64,000 bases of DNA, taken from contig NC_064038.1 in assembly GCF_932526225.1 (NCBI RefSeq), forward strand, positions 1,490,001 to 1,554,000, given 5' to 3'. Below, piece by piece: positions 39,284-49,148 of the stretch. Under the pieces are notes generated by a model that saw nothing but the letters and a program-made list of their open reading frames with translations, made no database searches and was not told the DNA's origin. Position 1 is the first letter of the stretch, and every line of letters starts with the position of its first letter. The position numbers were made by a program, and so were the translations under genes. The DNA comes from Nematostella vectensis. Its lineage: Eukaryota > Cnidaria > Anthozoa > Actiniaria > Edwardsiidae.

Positions 39284-41834
39284 TTAATTCGAAATATTAA
39301 AATGATTTAAAAGTAATTGTTCATTAAGATATTTATGACGGAGAGCTTTCTTAAAAGAGCTTATATTAGGCAGTTTCTTTATGCTGGCTTCTAAATTGTT
39401 CCATTTATGGATGGCATTTACTGTAAACGTTTTCCCACCTTCGGTTTTTCTAGTATACTTTGGAGTTATAAAATTCAGTCCTGAGAAACGAGTATTTCTA
39501 TTATGAAGTGTATTGTTCAGCTTAAGAGTTTCAATTAGATATTCGGGCACCATCAGTTGTAGCCTTTTAGAGAGAATAGAACACATTGAGATGTGATTGT
39601 CCAGATAGAAAGGCAGCCATTGAAGTCTATTAAACAACGGTACTGAGGGTGCTCTGGGTTCAGCGTTGAGTATTAGACGTGCAGCTCTTTTTTGTAGAGT
39701 TAGAAATCTTGACAAACAATCCTTAGTTGATGCTGTTTGCCAAACAGTCCCAGCATAGCTAAACAAAGGTTTGATCATGGCATTATAGAAATTTGTTCTT
39801 TGTTTGAGGGGTAGACAACCTTTGATCTTATTTAGTACGCCGATTCTTCCTGCAATTTTCTTGTATGTCCTTTCAGCGTGATCCGAAAAGGTCAATTTAC
39901 TGTCCACATCCAGTCCAAGGAGTCTTACTGATTCCACTGATTCAAGGGTGTTTCCATTAGATGTCGAAATGGATAATTTACTGTGTGGTGCTTTCTCTCC
40001 AAGGCGTTTACCAGTCACAAGTAGTGATTTTGACTTCGTCTCATTTATTGGAAGTTTGTTGCAATTGGTCCATACTTCCACATCCCTCATCACTGAATTA
40101 AGAGTGTTCTCTAAATTGGAAGTATTATTGACATCGGTTGAAAACGAGATAGTAGTATCATCCGCATAAAGATCTATCTTCACTTTAGGTGAACTAATAT
40201 GAAAAGGAAGATCGTTGATGAATAAAACAAACAGCAAAGGGCCAAGAATGCTTCCTTGAGGAACTCCATGTTGTATAACAGAAAGATCTGAGTCCACGCC
40301 GTCAATAGAAACAAATTGTCGCCTTCCCCGTAGATAGGATTCAAACCATGACGTAGTGTTCTTGTCTAAACCATAGGCTTTCAGCTTTGACATCAAGATA
40401 ATATGGTCAACCATGTCAAAAGCCTTTCGATAATCAATAAGGAGCATACCACTTACACAGTTCTTATCCAATTGAAAGAGGAGATTATCTACTACTTTAA
40501 TTAATGCTGTCTCAGTTCCATGATGCCTGCGGAACCCAGATTGACTTGCATATAATAATTTGTTTTCGACAAGATAATCATAAAAATGATTGTGAACATG
40601 TCTCTCAACAAGCTTAGACAGGATGGGCAAGACGGATATAGGGCGGTAGTTACTCTTGTCCATATGATCACCAGATTTATATAAAGGGGTAACTTTGGCC
40701 GTTTTCCATCGTTTTGGAAACTCGGAACTTTCGATAGAGTAGTTCATCAGCTTTGAAATTGAGGGTGCAATAATAGGTGCCGCCAGCTTAAGAATCTTTG
40801 CACTGAATTTATCGATACCCATAGCTTTCCTTAAGTTCAAAGTTTGAAGACAATTAATTGTAAAACCAATAGGGATTCGCGGTATCGAGAAAACAGTTTC
40901 AGGGTCCTTTCTGGAAAGTACAAAGTGCTCCAGCTTTGAGATGTCAAACGGTACACTTGGTAGTAGATTTCTCAAGCTATCAGCAATGGATGTAAAATGT
41001 ACATTAAAATCATTGGCACTCAGATTACAAGTGGAGCGTTTTTCTGTTTTCTCATCAGTACCCATAAGCGATTTGATAATTTTCCAGACTCCTTTAGGAT
41101 TGGATTTATTTTCTTCAAAACAGCTATTGTAGAATTTATACTTTGCAGATTTAATTGCATTAGACGCTTTATTACGTACTGACCTATAAGAATCCCAGTC
41201 ATCAGCCAGGGAAGAACGACGAGCTTTCTTTAACAGCGCATCACGTTTTTGAATTAATTGCAATACCTCTTTAGTTATCCAAGGCGTCGGTTTTACACGT
41301 GCCACCCTTTTCTCTCTCCAAGGACAATGGTTATCGAGAACACCATTAAACAACTGCTCCCAAGCGCCAAGAATGTCATCTATGGTGTCAAACAAAAAAG
41401 CGGTATCCCAAGGGATCGTTTTTAAAGTGCTCAGGAATCGCGACTCGTCAAGGTCTTTCATCCTACGATACGTGATTTTACCGGGAATTGCACGTGGATT
41501 TTTCGTTTTGGAGTATAGCCGGACAGCAAACACAGGCAAATGATCTGACAATGCAAAGTCTCTGGTACCGATGGAATGAATTCTCTCGGGACGATTACTA
41601 AAAATATGATCAAGGCAAGTTTCACTAATAGGTCTTGTTACCTGGGTAACCAGTTGCTTGAAATTCATGCTTGTGAAAGCACGAACAAGTCGATGTTTTT
41701 TGAAATTCGATGATGCCAGATAATTAATATTCAAATCACCAAGAATGATCGTTTCAAAATTTAAAAGATACGCGCTTTCAACGTTATTCTCCAAGGCGAT
41801 ATCATCTTCTTTGCAATATGACGGAGGACGATAT
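39284..41834 (-). CDS. Endonuclease remnant plus reverse transcriptase of non-LTR retrotransposon
   Basis: An uninterrupted frame of about 850 codons. Numbering from the ATG noted below, residues 1-110 are the C-terminal part of an apurinic-type (EEP) endonuclease, with GDLNINY at 36-42 and SDHLP at 100-104; the N-terminal catalytic half is absent. Reverse transcriptase follows at about 380-640: NYRPIS (399-404), motif A LLIDYRKAFD with D471, GVPQGSILGP (527-536), and the catalytic YADD at 560-563. The C-terminal part (about 640-853) has a conserved-looking tail usual in this superfamily. The frame runs out of the element at its 5' end; the first ATG (41843-41845) lies in satellite DNA, so it is not a native start. 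No intact ORF1 is present. The polymerase frame looks undamaged, but the copy should be non-autonomous because the endonuclease is broken. Confidence 0.9.
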
Positions 41835-41840
41835 AAATAG

Positions 41841-43789
41841 AACATTAAAGTTCACATACTTGTTTACTTCCTCAAACTCTTTGCTTTGTGTTTTTTGTTA
41901 ACTTCCTAGGAACAAATTGAATACATATAATCAATAAATCCAGCTAGCTTATTTTGCAAACTCACTTTTTTTTATTATTTTTGCGCAAAACCAATCAGCA
42001 TTAGGGGGGTCAAGCACAAAGAAAGAAAACGAATAAAAAAAAGCCCATTGGCCTGGGATCGAACCCGGTCTGAAGAACAAAACGGAAACCATACATACGG
42101 ATTACCCAATCGGTATGGCAGCACAAGGCTTTTACGGAAGGCTGTAAAGAACCCGAAGGCCCCAAGCACCGATATTTCCGAGCGAATATGCTGTACAACA
42201 CTCTTGCAAGGTTATCCCAACCCGCGCATTAATGGGGAGGACAATAACCAGGATCCCAGGCCTGTAATACGGTTACGCCACGCACAGCTCGCCGAGATTG
42301 TGGATGACAAAAAATAGAGGTCTATTTGGGCGTCTTGTGTCCCTTGGGGATTCGCCATGCGCACGGGCGCATCTCTTTTATTGTGTACATGACATCAAAT
42401 TAGCGAAGAAAAAAGACGCTGTTTTGGTATCATGTGAAAAGCATAAAATAAATAGAAATAAAGACGTAAGGGGGGAGAATATTGACATATTCATATTAGA
42501 ATATTGACAAAATCCGCAATATTGTCTACGCTGACTAAGTAAAGCTGTATTTTACTTTAAAGGGGCAGCAGCATAGTACTGCGCATGTCTGGAGTCAGTG
42601 TTTATTGTAGGCTTTTAAGTGTCTACAAACAGTTGAACTTTTTAAAAGCTGTCAATACCTTATTAAATAATATGCAATATTATATTGAAAACTATGTTAA
42701 TTGACAGTTTGTGGTCATTTTTTTTGTTTTGTTTAAAGTCTTCCACATGTACCAAAAGCTCATAAGTCAGTATTAGAATTTCACTGAAGTTCATTGTGTC
42801 AGGGCTCTAGAGCTATTGCAAATCTCTTAAACATGACACTCCCCCTTTGTTTTATTTTTAGTTTTGTTCTATTATTATTATTATTATTTTCTTTTTTAGA
42901 GGGGGAGGGGAATTCAGCTAAAAATAGCCAAGGATCAATTCAAGCAACTAGTACAAAAGATGTTTTTTTGCAGTCCTTTATTCAATATATTCAAGGTTAT
43001 CATGCAATTCTGTTGTTTGACTGCATATATATATATTTTTTCTTTCTTTTCATTACAAGTTCTATATGTGTAAGTGGTGACCATAGCTATGATTACTATT
43101 ATTTAGAATATTTTTACCTACTAACAGAAAACCACTTGACTGCAAAACACTTACTGTAGGGCACTCGATATTAGGCATTACTTTCATGTGGATGTAAGGT
43201 TGAAATGTCAAAACCTTCATTAACCCGTGAACTACGCTTTAGCGTATTACACTTTGTTGTGATCTGATTCTATTGTTCTTTTTTGTGTTTTACTAACTAT
43301 TACCGTTTAACTATCACACTTTGTTTCACGGGTTAATGAAAACCACTCTAATTACTTACAGTAATTCCTTTTTAATATTATTATTTACTTGTATAATTTA
43401 GATGAGCAATACATATTTCTTCTTGGCCTTGAAGAGCTCATCTCGTTCCTCATAAATAACAAACAAAATGAAGGTTGTTCTTATTTTGGTGCAAAGGAAT
43501 CCACAGTAGTTTTCTAATCAGATAATTGTTTTTTTTTAACACTCACCTGTTATTTCAACAGCTCTTACTTGAGTTTGCTTGTCTCAGAAATAGACCTTGA
43601 TTAATAAACAAATATATCTTACAAACTTATTTAATAATAGGTAACAACTGCAATATTGTATGAAGAGAGTGCCCCTCCCTTCCCCCTGCTATTGTTGACA
43701 TTATGCTCAATAAACTGTTACCTCTCCCCTCTCCACCAGTTAAGCATTCTATGTATGCTTCCCTGTACAAAATGCGCCCCTTCAAATAG
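41841..43789 (+). repeat. Satellite unit 21
   Basis: 1949 bp. First unit after the retroelement; its sequence continues unit 20 without loss. Left part B-type, right part A-type. Private 'cttgtgtcccttgg' near 42335. Confidence 0.95.
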
Positions 43790-45738
43790 AACATTAAAGT
43801 TCACATACTTGTTTACTTCCTCAAACTCTTTGCTTTGTGTTTTTTGTTAACTTCCTAGGAACAAATTGAATACATATAATAAATAAATCCAGCAAGCTTA
43901 TTTCGGAAACTCACTTTTTTTTATTATTTTTGCGCAAAACCAATCAGGATTAGGGGTGTCAAGCACAAAGAAAGAAAACGAATAAAAAAAAAGCCCATTG
44001 GCCTGGGATCGAACCCGGTCTGAAGAACAAAACGGAAACCATACATACGGATTACCCAATCGGTATGGCAGCACAAGGCTTTTACGGAAGGCTGTAAAGA
44101 ACCCGAAGGCCCCAAGCACCGATATTTCCGAGCGAATATGCTGTACAACACTCTTGCAAGGTTATCCCAACCCGCGCATTAATGGGGAGGACAATAACCA
44201 GGATCCCAGGCCTGTAATTCGGTTACGCCACGCACAGCTCGCCGAGATTGTGGATGACAAAAAATAGAGGTCTATTTGGGCGTCTTGGGTCCCTTGGAGA
44301 CTCGCCATGAGCACGGGCGCATCTCTTTTATTGTGTACATGACATCAAATTAGCGAAGAAAAAAGACGCTGTTTTGGTATCATGTGAAAAGCATAAAATA
44401 AATAGAAATAAAGACGTAAGGGGGGAGAATATTGACATATTCATATTAGAATATTGACAAAATCCGCAATATTGTCTACGCTGACTAAGTAAAGCTGTAT
44501 TTTACTTTAAAGGGGCAGCAGCATAGTACTGCGCATGTCTGGAGTCAGTGTTTATTGTAGGCTTTTAAGTGTCTACAAACAGTTGAACTTTTTAAAAACT
44601 GTGAATACCTTATTAAATAATATGCAATATTATATTGAAAACTATGTTAATTGACAGTTTGTGGTCATTTTTTTTGTTTTGTTTAAAGTCTCCCACATGT
44701 ACCAAAAGCTCATAAGTCAGTATTAGAATTTCACTGAAGTTCATTGTGTCAGGGCTCTAGAGCTATTGCAAATCTCTTAAACATGACACTCCCCCTTTGT
44801 TTTATTTTTAGTTTTGTTCTATTATTATTATTATTATTTTCTTTTTTAAAAGGGGAGGGGAATTCAGCTAAAAATAGCCAAGGATCAATTCAAGCAACTA
44901 GTACAAAAGATGTTTTTTTGCAGTCCTTTATTCAATATATTCAAGGTTATCATGCAATTCCGTTGTTTGACTGCATATATATATATTTTTTCTTTCTTTT
45001 CATTACAAGTTCTATATGTGTAAGTGGTGACCATAGCTATGATTACTATTATTTAGAATATTTTTACCTACTAACAGAAAACCACTTGACTGCAAAACAC
45101 TTACTGTAGGGCACTCGATATTAGGCATTACTTTCATGTGGATGTAAGGTTGAAATGTCAAAACCTTCATTAACCCGTGAACTACGCTTTAGCGTATTAC
45201 ACTTTGTTGTGATCTGATTCTATTGTTCTTTTTTTGTGTTTTACTAACTATTACCGTTTAACTATCACACTTTGTTTCACGGGTTAATGAAAACCACTCT
45301 AATTACTTACAGTAGTTCTTTTTTAATATTATCATTTACTTGTATAATTTAGATGAGCAATACATATTTCTTTATGGCTTTGTAGAGCTCATCTCGTTTC
45401 TCATAAATAACAAACAAAATGAAGTTTGTTCTTATTTTGGTGCAAAGGAATCTACAGTAGTTTTCTAATCAGATAAATGTTTTTTTTAACACTCACCTGT
45501 TATTTCAACAGCCTTACTTGAGTTTGCTTGTCTCAGAAAAAGACCTTGCTTAATAAACAAAGACATGTTACAAACTTATTTAATAATAGGTTACAACTGC
45601 AATATTGTATAAAGAGAGTGCCCCTCCCTTCCCCCTGCTATTGTTGATATTATGCTCAATAAACTGTTACCTCTCCCCTCTCCACCAGTTAAGCATTCTA
45701 TGTATGCTTCCCTGTACAAAATGCGCCCTTTCAAATAG
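43790..45738 (+). repeat. Satellite unit 22
   Basis: 1949 bp. Left part A-type, right part B-type. Private changes are 'cttatttcggaaac' and, near 44850, 'ttttttaaaaggggagg' where other units have 'ttagaggggg'. Confidence 0.95.
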
Positions 45739-46236
45739 AACATTAAAGTTCACATACTTGTTTACTTCCTCAAACTCTTTGCTTTGTGTTTTTTGTTAAC
45801 TTCCAAGGAACAAATTGAATACATATAATCAATAAATCCAGCTAGCTTATTTTGCAAACTCACTTTTTTTTATTATTTTTGCGCAAAACCAATCAGCATT
45901 AGGGGGGTCAAGCACAAAGTAAGAAAACGAATAAAAAAAAAGCCCATTGGCCTGGGATCGAACCCGGTCTGAAGAACAAAACGGAAACCATACATACGGA
46001 TTACCCAATCGGTATGGCAGCACAAGGCTTTTACGGAAGGCTGTAAAGAACCCGAAGGCCCCAAGCACCGATATTTCCGAGCGAATATGCTGTACAACAC
46101 TCTTGCAAGGTTATCCCAACCCGCGCATTAATGGGGAGGACAATAACCAGGATCCCAGGCCTGTAATACGGTTACGCCACGCACAGCTCGCCAAGATTGT
46201 GGATGACAAAAAATAGAGGTCTATTTGGGCGTCTTG
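45739..46236 (+). repeat. Satellite unit 23, canonical left part only
   Basis: About 498 bp match the other units closely, up to 'ctatttgggcgtcttg'. From 46237 the sequence stays alignable but drops sharply in similarity, so this unit is joined to an old diverged remainder. This is the right boundary of the homogenised array. Confidence 0.93.
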
Positions 46237-46592
46237 AATCCCTTAGGGGCTCGCTATGTCGGCGCGTGGCATCGTAACGCACGGGCGCATTGTCTTTTAT
46301 CGTGTACAGGACATCAAAGAAGCGAAAAAGAAAAACGCTGTTCTGGGAACCGTTTTTCTTATTTAATATCATGTAAAAAGCATTAAATAAATAGAAATAC
46401 ATAAAGTGCGATTTGGCGATTCTCTTTTTCTTTGTAGAGCTTATTAAGCTATTTACCGGTCTAAATATTCATAAAGAAAATCAAAAATGCAATTAAAGAT
46501 GTAAGGGGGAGAGGTTTGTAAAATCGCATAGAATATCTACAAAATTCCCAATACTGTCTACGCTCAATAAGTAAAGCTGTATTTCACTTTAA

Positions 46593-46884
46593 AGGGACAG
46601 CGCCATGGTACTGCGCATGTCAGAGTTTATTGTTGGCTTTTAATCGTCTACAGATAGTTGAACTTTTTAAAAGCTGTCAATACCTTGATAAAACAATATA
46701 TGCAATATTTTATTGAAAGCAATATTTTATAGAAACTATGTTTATTTACAGTTTGTGGTCATTTTCTTTGAATTTAAGTCGGCTACATGTTCCAAAAGCT
46801 CATATGTCAGTATTAGAGTTTACTAAATTTCATTGTGTCAAGGTCAGAGAGCTATTGCAAAGCACTTACCATGGCACTGTCCCT
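46593..46884. mobile_element. TTAA-flanked MITE, best-preserved copy
   Basis: TTAA at 46589-46592 and 46885-46888 flank 18-bp terminal inverted repeats: 'agggacagcgccatggta' (46593-46610) and 'taccatggcactgtccct' (46867-46884), with one mismatch. Length 292 bp, non-coding. It lies in the diverged edge unit and explains the matching interior segment of all array units. Confidence 0.85.
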
Positions 46885-47282
46885 TTAAAAGGCTGTAAAA
46901 AAAGCTGAAGGGGGTCTCTGTTGGTTTTGTTTTATTTTTAGTTTTCTTTTTTTATTATTTTTTTTCTGGGGGGGGGGGGAGGAGGAATTCAGCTTAAAAT
47001 AGCAAGTGGTAAATTCAAGCAACTAAGCAACTAGTACAAAAGATGTTGGTTTTGCAGTCTTTTATTCAATTCTTTCAAGGTTATCATGCATATCTGTAGT
47101 TTGACTCGAAATACATACTTTTTTCTATTCATTTACAGTTCTATATCTCCAGTGTGACCATAGCTATGATTACAATTATTTATAACAATTTTACCTACTA
47201 ACAGAAACCAACTTGACTGCAAAACACTTACTGTAAAGCATTAAATATTAGGCATTTCTTTCATGTGGCTGTGAGGTTGACC

Positions 47283-47565
47283 TGTCAACATCTACAGGGG
47301 CAACACCCAACTCGGAATCATGTGGTTCCATGGAAGAACCTTTTCCTGCCCTCCTTACCCTCCTTCATCAGGAACACCTGTGCAGCCGACACCCTTAGGT
47401 GGATGGGGTGCACAGGTACTTTGGGTGTGGCCCTGAAGATGGCACAGTGACCACAAGATGTACCAGAATGAAATTGCATATACTGTAAAAACATGTGAGT
47501 AGAAAACAGTCAATAGCCATGAAATTTTTAGTGTGTTGTTGTACATGTTATACATGTTTTAGGAT
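47283..47565. other. Unique segment replacing the small MITE in the edge copy, with hairpin
   Basis: Unlike anything in the array units. Contains an imperfect palindrome near 47378-47420 (CACCTGTGCA ... TGCACAGGT). No coding frame of note. It could be a separate insertion or the ancestral sequence. Confidence 0.5.
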
Positions 47566-47925
47566 TAACTTAATTTCTTACAGAAGTTTTTTTTAATATA
47601 TTTTTTTTACTGGTATAATTTAGATGAGTAATGCATACTTCTCATCGGCCTTGTAGAACTCGTCTCGTTCCTCCTAAATAACAAACAAAATGATGTTTGT
47701 TATTATCTTGGTGCAAAGAAATCTACAGTAGTTTTTTAATCAGATAATTGTTTTTCCTTCAACACTTACCGCTTAATTCAAAAGCTCTCCCTTGAGTTTG
47801 CTTGTCTCAGAAATAGACCTTATTTGATAAACAAAGACATATTACTAACTTATTCAATAATAGGTAACAACTGCAATATTGTACTCTCCCCCTGCTAATG
47901 TTGACATCAGTAAATCTAGCAAGCT

Positions 47926-48520
47926 TTGCTAGATGTATGATGTATACCAGGCTTGTATCCTCCAGGTCCATCTCCATACTTCGTGAAGGCTTCTGAAACC
48001 ATCTTGGATTACAGAATTGCAAAGCATTCTGGGAGATCCGGAGAAAAATTCACGAGGGGAGGGCCAGTCAACACTTCTCTCCCCAAAGTCAGATGGTTGT
48101 TTATAAGTCTTTTCACCCCAAAGCCAAACAAATAAATTTCTGGTCATACAAACCCAGAAAAGCAGTGTAAAGAATTTTGAAAACAATTTGGTTTCAGAAA
48201 AGACAGCATTTAGGAGAGCTGTGGTGATTCATTAGAAAAATATTTTCTAATCCAGGCAAAGCCAAACAAGAAAAATCACCATGAATCCACCTTTGCTTGC
48301 AAATATCCATAAGCACAGCACTCAATTATGCCCCAATAGACTCCATGATGTCCTAGGACACTCTCCCAATATGATCATAGCTGTATTTTTAAGAAAAATA
48401 CAAGCAATCATCAATTTCTGCTCGTATAAGCACAGTGACAAGGGATAAATATGAGACCGCAAAGCACTGTTGGATACCACTGACCACAGGTAGCCCAAGC
48501 TCTTTATTTGTATCTTTTGA
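47926..48520. other. Non-coding spacer right of the array
   Basis: No gene recognised. Contains a 9-bp perfect inverted repeat with a 3-base loop at 48231-48251 (ATTAGAAAA ATA TTTTCTAAT). A stretch near 48490-48515 resembles, on the opposite strand, about 28 bp at 49352-49379 (around 'aaataaagagcttgg'). Confidence 0.5.
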
Positions 48521-48645
48521 TCACAGCCACATGAAAATGCTAAACATCGAATGCTTTACAGTGAGTGTTTTGCAGTCATGTTGGTTTTCTGTTAGTATGT
48601 AATTTTTTTTTCTAAATAATTGTAATCATAGCTATAGTCACACTG
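48521..48645 (-). repeat. Inverted fragment of the satellite-unit family
   Basis: Its reverse complement matches 47150-47274 of the edge copy (and about 1243-1370 of unit 1): 'gctatgattacaattattta', 'ctaacagaaaaccaac', 'tgactgcaaaacact' and 'catgtggctgtga' in the same order. It resembles the diverged edge copy more than the array. A poly-A run follows at 48646-48663. Confidence 0.85.
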
Positions 48646-48980
48646 TAAAAAAAAAAAAAAAAAATTGGAGTAGGACTAATTTTCGCCGGCAGGGGAATCG
48701 TGTGCAAAATTTGCGCACTTATTTCGACGCTCCCTCCCACGGCAGGAACCTCTTTGGCTCTTGCCAAATCTTCGCAGCCACATGTGCATGGGCACGTTTT
48801 TGCACTCGCGGGGACGAGGCAATTTTGACGGTTGGAAAGCGTATTACGACTTCAAAAAGACGAATATTCTGCCGGATTCCTCTGCAATGGAAAGTCGTGT
48901 GGCGCTGAGGTTTGGGCTGGTTGGACTCCAGCTATCTAGCTGTGAGGAAGTGTGTTTTTGAGGACGGAACGTGAGGTATG

Positions 48981-49143
48981 CAGGCCGTACCCAGGATTTT
49001 TTTGGGGGGTTGGGGGGGGGGGGGGGGGGGGGGGGGGCGGAATCCGAAAATGTGGACATAATGTTTTTCTGGGGGGGGGGGGGTCAAAGGGGGAATTTTC
49101 TTTAAGCGTTCGCACACCCCCCCCCCCCCTGGGTACGGGCCTG
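48981..49143. mobile_element. MITE-like element with G/C-rich termini and 5-bp target duplication
   Basis: Terminal inverted repeats 'caggccgtacccagg' (48981-48995) and 'cctgggtacgggcctg' ending at 49143 (one indel). Directly flanked by GTATG at 48976-48980 and 49144-49148. The interior has poly-G runs near 49010-49037 and 49072-49083 and poly-C near 49117-49129. 163 bp, non-coding. The family is not identified. Confidence 0.82.
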
Positions 49144-49148
49144 GTATG

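Larger units (their letters stand above)
39047..41834 (-). mobile_element. 5'-truncated non-LTR retrotransposon (CR1/Jockey-like) inserted in satellite unit 20
   Basis: 2788 bp not found in any other unit. The unit is cut at 'tttcaaata' and resumes with 'aaatagaac', giving a 5-bp target-site duplication AAATA (39042-39046 and 41835-41839). On the minus strand the element ends with a non-coding 3' region (39047-39283) rich in A/T and closes with (ATT)n, a microsatellite tail as seen in several CR1/L2-like clades. The 5' part of the endonuclease is missing, as expected from incomplete reverse transcription. The long open frame indicates a young insertion, later than the amplification of this unit. 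Confidence 0.92.
1..46236 (+). repeat. Tandem satellite array of ~1.95-kb units (23 copies, one interrupted)
   Basis: The same block recurs head to tail, starting at 1, 1953, 3887, 5836, 7780, 9730 and so on to 45739, with period 1933-2005 bp. I use the arbitrary unit start 'aacattaaag'. Copies are nearly identical; most length differences come from (ATT)n, (TA)n and poly-T tracts plus a few indels. The array continues beyond the left edge, because window base 1 falls at the unit start used here. The only large interruption is the retroelement at 39047-41834. No unit holds a convincing protein gene: the recurring 60-120 aa frames are low-complexity and lie on both strands. I do not recognise the satellite family. 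Confidence 0.97.
46237..47925 (+). repeat. Diverged edge copy of the satellite unit
   Basis: Order and landmarks follow the unit: 'acgggcgcat', 'gtgtacaggacatcaaa', 'actgcgcatgtc', 'tgcaatat', 'agctattgcaaa', 'ttgactgcaaaacactta', 'gatgagtaatgcata' and 'ggtaacaactgcaatattg'. Substitutions and indels are frequent. It lacks the small TTAA element found at 1389-1497 of unit 1; that place holds an unrelated stretch of about 280 bp (47283-47565). It includes an uninterrupted version of the larger TTAA element and a G-rich run near 46968. Array-edge copies are commonly the oldest because they escape homogenisation, so I read this as a relic. Confidence 0.88.

Noticed and set aside
1-46236. CRISPR array or bacterial repeat cluster
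   Set aside because: The units are about 2 kb and contiguous without spacers, and the flanks contain intron-bearing animal genes.
1-46236. Ribosomal or histone gene cluster
   Set aside because: No rRNA-like conserved cores or histone frames are visible in the unit.
48649-48663. Poly-A run as evidence of a retrogene
   Set aside because: No gene-like sequence precedes it; it only follows the inverted satellite fragment.
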